A stretch of DNA of 16,875 nucleotides from Pavlovales sp. CCMP2436 (lineage: Eukaryota > Haptophyta > Pavlovophyceae > Pavlovales), in assembly GCA_026770615.1 (NCBI GenBank), contig MU631634.1, positions 4,188 through 21,062 on the forward strand, read 5' to 3'. This document shows positions 7,260 through 14,198 of this stretch, one piece after another; positions within the stretch are counted from its first letter, which is position 1, and every line of letters starts with the position of its first letter. The position numbers were made by a program, and so were the translations under genes. The notes below the pieces were generated by a model that saw only the letters and a list, made by a program, of their open reading frames with translations, did no database searches and was not told the origin of the DNA.

Positions 7260-7776
7260 CTACAGGTCTGCCGGGCGCACGTACCACTCCTTGCGCTGCG
7301 CGGGCGGCGGTAGGCTGTGCAGCCCGGCGCCGTGCTGCACGGCACCACCGCCGCCTCGCTCGGCCAGGCGTTGGTAGTTTGTGCACCCCGCGTCGTCGCG
7401 CGCGTAAATCTCGCCCGGTTTATGCATGACGTCCACAACGTACGGCAAGTTGTTCAAATACACCAGGTTCCAGGCGTGTCCCCCCGCCCCCCGCGCGCCG
7501 GCAAAGTCGCCGCGCACGAGCGCGCAGTCGAGGCCCAGCGCATCGCAGAGCACCTTGAAGAGCAGCGCGCGGTGGCGGCACACGCCGAAGTGGATGTCGC
7601 CCAGCTTCACGATCGGCGAGTCCTTGTCGCGCATGAGCGCCGCGAGCTCCACCTCGCAGTCCTCCATAATGGTCGACGAGACGCCGTCAAGCTCATCGAT
7701 TCCGCCGTCGAGCCAGCCGTCGAGCCGCTCGGACACCCGTACGCCGAGGAACTTGATGCGTTCGCGCGTGCTCGTG
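7260..7776 (-). CDS. EDR1/CTR1-type transglutaminase-like domain
   Basis: After the frameshift this frame carries a classic EDR1 (Le-CTR1) domain: IVKLGDIHFGVCRHRALLFK, then LCDALGLDCALVRG, then GGHAWNLV, then PYVVDVMHKPGEIY. The Cys of GVCRHR, the His of GHAWN and the Asp of VVDVMH occupy the positions of the cysteine-protease/transglutaminase-like triad of this fold; in plant homologues the domain is usually regulatory. The N-terminal part (DGWLDGGIDELDG) is acidic. The frame ends in ...WYVRPADL followed by a TAG at 7260-7262, immediately followed by ATG and the kinase domain in the same frame. Family members normally run straight from this point into the kinase, often with an acidic residue here. 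Confidence 0.7.
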
Positions 7777-8175
7777 ATGGCACGTGCGCGCGGTCGCGTT
7801 GGCCACGAACGTGCGAAGATTCTCGTCCACGCGCGCGTCCACCAGCAGTACCTCGCGCTCGCCGGCGACTGCGCTCATGTGCGAGAGCAACTCGGGCGAA
7901 GGGACATCCGCTGCGCAGGTGGACAGGCGGCCGGGGTCGAGGAAGCCCTCGCCGACGGGCTCGTCGAAACCGACGTAGTGCTTGTCGAAGTAGGCCTTCA
8001 TGCTCGCCGCCACCGGTAGCACGAGGACACTGTTCGCGGCCGCCAGCGCGGCGCCTGCCTTGAGGACCAGGTTCGAGCCCTGGCAGCCGGACACGCGCGC
8101 GCGCGTGCCCTTGCCCGGGCCGGCGTAGACGAGCACCTCCTTGCCCGTGAGGTGGCCGGGCTGGATGGCTGCCAT
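7777..8175 (-). CDS. N-terminal segment with KOW-like motif
   Basis: It starts at ATG 8175 (MAAIQPGHLTGKEVLVYAG). The segment GKEVLVYAGPGKGTRARVSG has the GxxVxVxxGxGKGxxGxV flavour of a KOW motif, which elsewhere binds RNA or protein. It is followed by a stretch that reads like the start of an EDR1 region (KAYFDKHYVGFDEP, then VDENLRTFVANATAR). The frame then drifts into non-homologous Arg-rich sequence; the other frame resumes as ITSTRERIKFLGVRVSERLD. One base too many around 7775-7783 explains the change. This ATG is the first in frame, but an upstream exon cannot be excluded. Confidence 0.55.
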
Positions 8176-8431
8176 CGAGTGTGGAGCCCTCCCCGAAGAG
8201 TCACCTCACCTTCTTGCTTGACCAAGGGATGATGTGACTGGTGAAAATCTCCGCTTTAAATTGTGCGCGGTGCGGCCCTTTTGTCGAAATTACGCCGGGG
8301 GCGCGCGCTACGCGTCCAGTCCGGTGGAAAAGTGCAATACTCCCACGGCTCAAAATCGTATGTATTCGTGCTACCTGGCCCTGCTGTCGAGAGTACCCTG
8401 TCGATGCAGACTCAGAGTCATCTTCATCGAT
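8176..8431. other. Upstream region of the kinase gene
   Basis: About 250 bases between the kinase ATG and the inverted repeat at 8432. Only small overlapping ORFs with no recognisable product. It should contain the promoter and 5' leader of the - strand kinase gene, but I see no TATA-like or other clear signal. Confidence 0.3.
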
Positions 8432-8591
8432 AATTGTGGCGGCGTCAAGTAGAAAACGCTCTTTTGGAGCTGTGACCCTGATCTGAGTTAGCTGCACCAC
8501 CGGGTCGGCGCCGACGAGAGGCTCACAATGCACCTACATTTTTTATGTAAAAGTCAACCCTAAAACCTTTAATTATTATTATTTTATTTTA

Positions 8592-8648
8592 TTGGAAAAT
8601 GGCGTCAAGTTAAAATTTGATTTTGGAAAATGACGCCAAGTTAAAATT
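8592..8648 (+). repeat. Two 26-bp direct repeats, period 31
   Basis: 8592-8617 and 8623-8648 match at 24 of 26 bases (TTGGAAAATGGCGTCAAG then TTAAAATT). Each contains the GGCGTCAAGT or GACGCCAAGT word that also forms the core of the flanking inverted repeats. Confidence 0.65.
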
Positions 8649-8696
8649 CTGAGTTACCGCGCGATTTAGTTATTGCACGCTAGTCGTTAGTTAGTC

Positions 8697-8776
8697 GGGG
8701 CGTGCGTGCTCGCCGCTTGCAATAACTAACGAAGGCGCGCCGCCTGGACGCGAATTGGGGCGTGCGTGCTCGCCGC
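8697..8776 (+). repeat. 20-bp exact direct repeat, 60-bp spacing
   Basis: GGGGCGTGCGTGCTCGCCGC occurs at 8697-8716 and again at 8757-8776 without a mismatch. Between and before them, TAGTTATTGCA (8668 onward) and TTGCAATAACTA (8717 onward) form an inverted pair, giving a stem around the first copy. Confidence 0.6.
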
Positions 8777-8830
8777 GCCTCCGTGCCGATAGCCGACAGC
8801 GCTACCTGGCATGCACCGCACGTCAAGCCC

Positions 8831-9711
8831 TTAGGAGAGGGGGGCGATGGGGCTCAGGGGCGGGCCTGATGGGGCTCCTGCAAGACGCCCGCGCCCGCGC
8901 CCGCCCCTGCCCGCGGCCGCGCAGCCGCGCCCACGCCCGCGCCCGCCGACAGTGTTCGCGGCTGCTGCCACCTCCGCGGTGATGGCAGCCTCCTTGATGA
9001 TGGCTGCCACGCCCTTATCCTTGAGCACCTTGAGCTGCCGCTAGAACGTGCTGATGCCCGCCTCCGAGTCGGTGAGCTCCATCGCCAGGGCCAACGACCT
9101 GATCTCCGTGGCTTTAACCCGGGTTGGGTCAGCCTCGCCGTGGCGTTCGGCAAAGAGGCGAGCGAAGCGCGGGAGATGCGTCTGGTAGCTCCACTTGATG
9201 GTTACAGGCTCGTCCTCGTCATCAGCCATCATGTCGATGTCAACACGTGCGCTCTCGTCGAAAGCAGCATGTGCGCGCGGTGCGGGCTCGTCGGCAGCAG
9301 GCGCGCGCGGTGCGCGCTCGTCAGCAGGTGCGCCTGCCTGTGCCTCAGGGGCCGGAGAGCTGCCGCCTGCCCCCCGGGGGGTCTGTACCGGAGGCAGCAA
9401 GGCGCGAGCTGCCGCCTCCCCCCCGAGGCTGTTCTGGCTGGAGAAGAGGTGCGCGAGGGTGCTCTGGCGCATGGCGGGTCACATGATACGATGGGGAGCG
9501 TTCCCGAAGCAGTTCTCCTTGGCGAGCTCCCGCAGCTGCGATGGCCCGAGCGTGGCCTCCCATGTGCGCCAGGTGGTGTCGTCGCTAAGGTGCACAGCTG
9601 AAGGTGACCACGGTGAGGTGTCGAGTACGATGCACGCAGGCGCAGCTCACCAGTCAAGCCGTCGGAGAGACTCGTGTCGACATGAATCTCCACGTCGACG
9701 CACCACGCCAT
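8831..9711 (-). CDS. Unidentified gene inside the inverted-repeat unit, with several breaks
   Basis: From ATG 9711 the - strand reads MAWCVDVEIHVDTSLSDGL and LTGELRLRA. After a one-base shift near 9635 it continues as IVLDTSPWSPSAVHLSDDTT, WRTWEATLGPSQLRELAKEN and CFGNAPHRIM to a TGA at 9479-9481. The same frame goes on from ATG 9472 with RQSTLAHLFSS, an Ala/Pro-rich disordered region, an acidic patch (MMADDEDEP) and WSYQTHLPRFARLFAERHG up to EAGISTF. A TAG at 9041-9043 follows, then again in frame RQLKVLKDKGVAAIIKEAA and a Gly/Arg-rich tail (GRGRGRG) to 8831. It reads as one protein of about 290 residues with three point lesions. QSTLAHLF faintly recalls a PCNA-binding motif, which is speculation. 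No known family recognised. Confidence 0.45.
8880..8949. repeat. CCCGCG-type low-complexity run
   Basis: Simple GC-rich repeat of CGCCCG words. It encodes the Gly/Arg-rich tail of the - strand gene if that frame is used. Confidence 0.6.
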
Positions 9712-9849
9712 CGAGCGAGCGCCTTTGAGTCGTCAACGTGCTGGCAGGTGCTCTCGCATGGCGTCAAGTTGAGTTGAAAATTTTCAATCATTATCTCAAA
9801 AAAAAGTTCCCTCCCTCGAAGTTGTTTTCTACTTGACGCCGCCACAATT

Positions 9850-10200
9850 CTTCTTCATTGCCATGGACGTGGTGGTGCACGTGTCCGGCATTAGTTACTA
9901 TAACTATGCCACATCTCTCCCTTGGGAATGAGGCCTCCCCGAAAAGATCAGAATAGATCCCATCTCGGCCGGTCGGCGGTCGGCGTCTCACTCACTCTCC
10001 CTAATCAGAATTGAGTGGGTGACCGACGGATACTGCAGGGATTAGTTCAAACATACATCAATCCAGGCATACATACGTCCCCCCCCACCTGCCAAATTCC
10101 CCAGCGAGCGGGCGTGCTTCTGGTGCTGCAACTTAATCCGCCGCTCGCGCGCGTCGTCGGACTCTTGAGCACGCTGAGCCTGGTCTTCCTCGGCGTTTCG
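9850..10200. other. Spacer without a recognisable gene
   Basis: Only short ORFs (63-66 codons) with no motifs. Nothing supportable seen. Confidence 0.35.
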
Positions 10201-10561
10201 TGGTGAGCTTCAGGCGCAGCGCCTTCACCCTGCGCACGCGCGTTGGCGTACTCGCCGGGCGGCGGCGCGTCGTAGTCGTCGGCGTGGCTGGCAGCGGCGA
10301 AGCCATGGCGCAGCTCGGCGTCGGCGTCCGCTGTCCGTCCCTTTTCTCCAGAGAGTTGAGCTTCCGGCGCAGCGCCTTCACCCGCCGCGCGCGCGCGTCG
10401 TCGGACTCGCCGGTCGGCGGCGCGTCGTACCCATGGGCGTGGCTGGCAGCGGCGTAGCTATCGCGCAGCTCGATGTTGGCGTCCGTGGCGCTGCTGGTCA
10501 CGCGCGGGTCGTAATCTCGGCGCGCGCGCGTGGTGCTCCATGGCGGAGGTGGAGTCGGCAC
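10133..10561 (-). CDS. Repeat-containing ORF of unknown function
   Basis: The - strand encodes ANIELRDSYAAASHAHGYDA, then PPTGESDDARARRVKALRRK, then LNSLEKRD, and a second, degenerate copy ending RVRRVKALRLKLTTK. The DNA has a 153-bp tandem repeat (GCGCAGCGCC at 10214 and 10367), i.e. 51 codons. In the second copy the middle part is readable only in another frame (ELRHGFAAASHADDYDAPPP), while the end is back in frame, implying two compensating indels. The charged RVKALRRKLNSLEK segment could form a coiled coil. No start or family could be assigned; the upstream + strand 10560-10790 may hold a Pro-rich N-terminal part on the - strand. Confidence 0.3.
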   Translation of the reverse strand: MPTPPPPWSTTRARRDYDPRVTSSATDANIELRDSYAAASHAHGYDAPPTGESDDARARRVKALRRKLNSLEKRDGQRTPTPSCAMASPLPATPTTTTRRRPASTPTRVRRVKALRLKLTTKRRGRPGSACSRVRRRARAAD

Positions 10562-10690
10562 CGAGCGCAGTCGGCTCGTTCAGGTCCTCGGCAGGCTGCG
10601 CACTCGGCCGCGTCTGAGCGAGGAGGTGTCACCCGCCGGACGGCGGCGGCTCGAACGAGGACGCGGCGACGAGAGAGACCTGTCTGGGGG

Positions 10691-10785
10691 TTGCTCTGGG
10701 AGTGCGCGGCTCGCCCGTGGGCGGCGGCGCGCTCGTGGTTACTCTGGGAGTGCGCGGCTCGCCCGTGGGCGGCAACTCAGGCTTC
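10691..10785 (+). repeat. 48-bp tandem duplication
   Basis: TTGCTCTGGGAGTGCGCGGC at 10691 and TTACTCTGGGAGTGCGCGGC at 10739 begin two near-identical units (period 48 bp, 16 codons). On the - strand they encode a repeated PPTGEPRTPRxT peptide. Confidence 0.6.
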
Positions 10786-10905
10786 CCTTTATCCTGGAAA
10801 CCCGACTCTGAAGGGTCCAGGCGCCGGGACTAGACCAGGGGTTGGAGATTACCGCCCCCGGCGGTTAGACGAGCTGCGCATTTTATACCAATAATTGTAT
10901 CCCAA

Positions 10906-10977
10906 AAAATGTCAACTGACACCCACAACGAAAATGTCAACTGACACCCAGCCAACTAAAATGTCAACTTACACCCA
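10906..10977 (+). repeat. Three spaced copies of a TGTCAACTGACACCCA motif
   Basis: AAAATGTCAACTGACACCCA occurs at 10906-10925 and 10931-10950 exactly, and at 10958-10977 with one change. Each contains the palindrome TGTCA-AC-TGACA (the third copy is altered). Start-to-start spacing is 25 and 27 bp. The spacing and palindromy look like an array of protein-binding sites, but no gene with a clear start lies next to it. Confidence 0.55.
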
Positions 10978-11004
10978 GTACAAACAATGGACCAACAACC
11001 TACT

Positions 11005-11040
11005 GGCTTAATCACGTTTTAAGGCTTAATCATGGTTTTA
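11005..11040 (+). repeat. 18-bp tandem duplication
   Basis: GGCTTAATCACGTTTTAA at 11005-11022 is followed directly by GGCTTAATCATGGTTTTA at 11023-11040. Confidence 0.6.
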
Positions 11041-11170
11041 AAAATCACCCAAGGAAAATCCGCTAACCCGCCTTCACGCTCGCCCCCTCACCCGCCTTCT
11101 TCATCTTCGTCGTCGCCCCGTCATCGCGCTCGCTCGAGCGCTGTCGTGCTCGCCTTACTCGCCGACGTGC

Positions 11171-11392
11171 TCAAGTCCGCCGCCCTTCATCTTCGTCTGG
11201 CACGCGGCTCGAGCTTGTCCTTCGTCGTGCTCGTCGCCCTTCAACTTCGTCTGGCACGCGGCTCAAGCTTGTCCTTCGTCGAGCTCGCCCGTCGGTGCTC
11301 AAGCTCGCCCCGCCTACCTTCACGCGCGGCTCGTCCACGCGCGGCTCGTCCTCAAGCGGCTCATCTTCAAGCGGCTCAAGCTTGTCTGACAC
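11171..11392 (-). CDS. Low-complexity charged ORF over a 54-bp tandem repeat
   Basis: The DNA carries a 54-bp tandem duplication (CGCCCTTCATCTTCG at 11181, CGCCCTTCAACTTCG at 11235) and 15-bp sub-repeats at about 11325-11385. On the - strand these give EPLEDEPLEDEPRVDEPRV and two RRRTSxSRVPDExEGRR units. This could be a short disordered protein or a chance frame over repeats; no family recognised. Confidence 0.25.
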   Translation of the reverse strand: MSDKLEPLEDEPLEDEPRVDEPRVKVGGASLSTDGRARRRTSLSRVPDEVEGRRARRRTSSSRVPDEDEGRRT

Positions 11393-11570
11393 GTCGCATG
11401 CTGCTTCAGCTTGTGCTCGCCTTCCCGTCGTCCACGCGCCTGCAGATGTCTACCCGCATCGAGCGCGTGGCTGTCGTGCGAGCACGTACGGTGTCAAATG
11501 CCAGTTGTGCAAGTCAACCCGCAATCCGCCGATCCCGGCCGTCTCGCCCATGGCCCCCGACCGTGCGCGA

Positions 11571-11960
11571 GCCTCCCGTCAGCATCAAGACCCTCGCTCA
11601 CACCGACCTAGTGGGACGCGGGGGCGAACACTCACGGAGGGCAGACGGGGTGCATGCACATCCTCCCCTTGACCTGCAGGTCGGAGCCAACCGTCAACCG
11701 ACCCCCCACCTCTCCTTCGGCCTTCATCCCTGCTCCGATACCAATATTGGGGAAAAGTGAGATCGAGCCTCCCGTCAGCATCAAGACCCTCGCTCACACC
11801 GACCTTGTTGGACGCGGGGGCGCACACCCACGGAGGGCAGACGGGGTGCATGCACATCCTCCCCTTGACCCGCACGTCGCAGCCAACCGCCAACCGAGCC
11901 CCCACCTCTCAGCCCCCATCCCTGCTCCGGTACCAATATTGGGGAAAAGTGAGATATCAT
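11571..11960 (+). repeat. 196-bp tandem duplication
   Basis: Two adjacent copies start at 11571 and 11767 (GCCTCCCGTCAGCATCAAGA) and end in CCAATATTGGGGAAAAGTGA before 11764 and before 11956. Differences are scattered substitutions and a few missing bases in the second copy. One frame reads through part of both copies, but 196 is not a multiple of three and the indels break the frame, so I consider the unit non-coding. Confidence 0.7.
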
Positions 11961-12637
11961 CGGCGCCGATTTTGGAATCCTTTTTCGCGTTCACAGGCGG
12001 GTGCAGCCCCTCACTCTTCTCATCGTGCAGCCCCTCAACCCGTGCGATGGACAGAACGGCCGTCTGATCATTTGCTTACCGACCTATCAAAAACCGAAAA
12101 GCCCCCTAAGGTTTCCAAGCCCCGTACGACCCGGACCCGTTTTTAAATCGTGTTTACATATTTCGCCGTGTATTCTCGAATTGGAGGGCCTGGCAGTTGA
12201 CACTGCTATTGTTGCACATACGCAGCTATCCGGACTGCTCCCAGAACTGCTACGGCCTAGGGCCCGGGGGCCCTGGGCGGGCTATGCTTACACGCCCGCC
12301 CCGGTTCTCCTCGGACGCGACCTTAAAGCGATTCACTCGGAGTCTAGTGTTATCCCCCTGGAAAAGGGTTTATCTCCCGGACTTTTCGAGTACGGAAACA
12401 GCTTCTCAGCCGCCAAGCCTTCCTAGCGAACCGAACGTGGCCGCAGCGCGCCATGATTGCCCGCAGAGCTGGCTAACCTGCGCACCCTGGCAGACGCCGG
12501 TGCAGCCAGCTGGACCACGCGTCGCGTGGCGGTCCCTCGTGGCCCACACCCCACCGCGACAGCTCCAGTTTTTGATCCCTCGCTCCGCCTACTGTATCTA
12601 GCACCGACACGAGGTGAGCGTTGTCCGACCTGTTTCG
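11961..12637. other. Spacer upstream of queF
   Basis: No supportable gene. It holds a near-perfect inverted repeat around 12258-12278 (CTAGGGCCC, GG, GGGCCCTGG). The 200 bases directly before queF are open in a different frame, but the translation matches nothing known. No clear promoter motif. An upstream targeting exon is possible but not demonstrable. Confidence 0.3.
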
Positions 12638-13480
12638 ATGCACGGCGGGGGGCTCGGCGGGGGGCTCGGCGTGCTCGGCGAGAAGGTGGGTACGCCCGAC
12701 GCCTACGACCCTTCCCAGCTCTTTCCCGTGCCGCGCGCGCGCGGGCGCACGCCGCTGGGCCTCGCGGTCGGCGGCGCGGCCCTGCCGTTCCAAGGAGAGG
12801 ACGTGTGGAACTGCTACGAGCTCTCGTGGCTGCAGCCATCTGGCGTGCCCAGGCGGAAGGTGCTAGAGTGCCGCGTCGACTGCACCACGCCCAATCTGGT
12901 CGAGTCCAAGAGCTTCAAGCTCTATCTTAACTCGCTCAACTTCACTGCCTTCGCGTCCGAGGCCGAGCTGCTCGACACGATTGGCCGCGATCTGCAGGGC
13001 GTCCTTGGCGCGAGCGCGCCACCCACGCTGGTGCTGCATCCGCACGACTACCAGGGCAGCCTGAGCTCGGGGGCTGGCGAGCTCGCAAGCTACGCGTGCA
13101 TCGACGACGAGCCAGTTGAGGGCGTGGAGTATCCGCTGGAGGAGGTGCACGTGCCTGTGCTCACCGACGGGGAGGTGGTCACCGAGCGTCTTTGCTGCCA
13201 TCAGCTTCGCACGCTCTGCCCCGTCACGAGCCAGCCGGATTGGGGCTCGGTGTTCATCGCGTACACGGGCCCAAAACTACAGCGCGGCTCGCTACTTCGG
13301 CACATAGCCTCACTCCGCCGCGAAGTGGGCTTTCACGAGGCGGCCGTCGAGCGCATCTTCCAGTCGCTGCTCACAGAGGCCCGTCCGACGGAGCTGATGG
13401 TCACCGGCCAATTCCTTCGGCGCGGCGGCGTGGACATTAACCCTACGAGAACGCTCCGCGACCCTACCGCATCGAGCTAG
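12638..13480 (+). CDS. queF: NADPH-dependent 7-cyano-7-deazaguanine reductase (preQ0 to preQ1), bimodular type
   Basis: QueF reduces the nitrile of preQ0 to the aminomethyl group of preQ1, using two NADPH, in queuosine tRNA-modification synthesis. The 280-residue frame is nearly the length of E. coli QueF (282). It starts at ATG 12638; a GTG at 12614 is in frame but lies outside the homology. Visible motifs: TPLGL near 38-42, VWNCYELSWL (56-65), the QueF signature ESKSFKLYLNS (89-99), CIDDEPV, catalytic Cys194 in RTLCPVTSQPDWGS with Asp201, FHE with His233/Glu234, and RRGGVDINP (261-269). These correspond to Cys190, Asp197, His229 and Glu230 of E. coli. The end is odd: after DINP the frame gives TRTLRDPTASS and stops, whereas with one more C in the CCC run near 13440 it would continue as YENAPRPYRIELELPRRQ, resembling normal QueF ends. 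Flanks are eukaryotic-looking, so a transferred gene is likely. Confidence 0.93.
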   Translation: MHGGGLGGGLGVLGEKVGTPDAYDPSQLFPVPRARGRTPLGLAVGGAALPFQGEDVWNCYELSWLQPSGVPRRKVLECRVDCTTPNLVESKSFKLYLNSLNFTAFASEAELLDTIGRDLQGVLGASAPPTLVLHPHDYQGSLSSGAGELASYACIDDEPVEGVEYPLEEVHVPVLTDGEVVTERLCCHQLRTLCPVTSQPDWGSVFIAYTGPKLQRGSLLRHIASLRREVGFHEAAVERIFQSLLTEARPTELMVTGQFLRRGGVDINPTRTLRDPTASS

Positions 13481-13831
13481 AGCTTCCCAGGAGACAGCAG
13501 CTCGCGCCGCGTCCCTCTCTGCCGCTGTCAAGGGTAGCGTCGGTTATAGCCGCACTGTTGGCGGCTTATCGGCTCGGGGACCCGGTGCCTAGTAGTAAGT
13601 CTAGAGCCAGCATTTCAATCAACGCGCCGAGACATTTCATTCGATTTAATTGCATACACATTCTGGCATAATAATATTCATTCCAGTAAAGTTTTTAAAG
13701 CGCCTTGTTACAGGTGAGATCGTACTGAGTAGACATAGCCTGCGCCATAGGCAGAGAGAAGCGGTGAGGCGGATTGATTCGTGTAGACGATTCCTCCCAC
13801 CCCCCCCCTCTCCAAATATTACTGGCAGTAT
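13481..13831. other. Spacer after queF
   Basis: If the queF frame is corrected by one base, it stays open past this boundary to a TAA near 13670. Otherwise nothing is recognised. A C-run lies at 13798-13808. Confidence 0.3.
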
Positions 13832-14198
13832 GGATTCAAGCTGGCGTCTGACTGTTCTGGAAGTTGTGTTGGTCTGAGCACTGCGTCGCCCAAAACAACC
13901 AATTGAATACATAACAGTTCATTCTTGAACCTGCAATTATGCCTCGTCGAGCCTGTTGTTCGCCTGTTATTACAGGAGGTCGCGGGCAATAAGAAGGCGA
14001 ATCTAAGCCAAAAAAATGATTAAATGCTGCTTAAATTATATATATAAACGCCCTTGCCCGAGCACACTACCGGAGATCCATCGGCACGCGCGGTGGCGCC
14101 CAAGCCAGCGCAGCCGACTAAGGCACGCAGCATGCAATGGGCGACGCAGCGCTCAGATCAGCACAACATTCAGAACAGTCAGACGCCAGCTTGAATCC
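13832..14198. mobile_element. Inverted-repeat (foldback) element
   Basis: 13832-13891 and 14139-14198 are 60-base inverted copies with about five differences (55/60), outer ends GGATTCAAGCTGGCGTCTGA and its complement. The 247 bases between them are AT-rich and non-coding, and contain an isolated end of the MITE family at 13971. Likely a MITE or foldback transposon with a nested insertion. No flanking target duplication was identified. Confidence 0.55.
13971..13999 (+). mobile_element. MITE family, isolated left end
   Basis: TACAGGAGGTCGCGGGCAAT then AAGAAGGCG matches the terminal repeat of the elements at 2904-3074 and 16601-16754, including the TA at the outer edge. A matching right end was not found nearby, so this is a truncated copy or a solo terminus. 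Confidence 0.5.

Larger units (their letters stand above)
3896..8175 (-). pseudogene. EDR1-domain Raf-like kinase with C-terminal ARM repeats, interrupted reading frame (whole locus)
   Basis: Taken together, the - strand from the ATG at 8175 to the TAA at 3896 reads as a single protein of roughly 1,400 residues: KOW-like segment, EDR1/CTR1-type domain, protein kinase, first ARM module, second ARM module. It is interrupted by one-base frameshifts near 7780, 6795 and 5155, and by in-frame stops TAG (7260-7262), TAG (6610-6612) and TGA (5815-5817). Homology continues on both sides of every break with no residues missing, so these are point lesions, not introns. Plants use EDR1/CTR1-type TKL kinases in stress and ethylene signalling; ARM repeats usually bind partner proteins. 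Alternatives are an old pseudogene, an unpolished assembly, or a set of short separate genes. The degenerate kinase motifs favour at least some real decay. Confidence 0.65.
8432..9849. mobile_element. 1.4-kb unit bounded by perfect 26-bp inverted repeats
   Basis: Positions 8432-8457 and 9824-9849 are exact reverse complements over 26 bases (core GGCGTCAAGT / ACTTGACGCC). The same core word recurs inside at 8601-8610 and 9764-9773, and as GACGCCAAGT at 8632-8641. Between the repeats lies one unidentified - strand gene beginning 113 bases from the right repeat. The arrangement suggests a DNA transposon or a foldback unit carrying a gene. No transposase signature (DDE or similar) was recognised, and I could not identify target duplications. 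Confidence 0.5.

Noticed and set aside
10906..10977. CRISPR array
   Set aside because: Only three copies with 5-7-base gaps, far too short for spacers, and no Cas genes.
12001..12426. 141-codon + strand ORF
   Set aside because: The frame runs through heterogeneous spacer with no recognisable domain; its end (KAIHSESSVIPLEKG) looked protein-like but I could not tie it to a family.
12423..12839. - strand ORFs opposite queF
   Set aside because: Shadows of the queF region; the + strand shows unmistakable QueF motifs.
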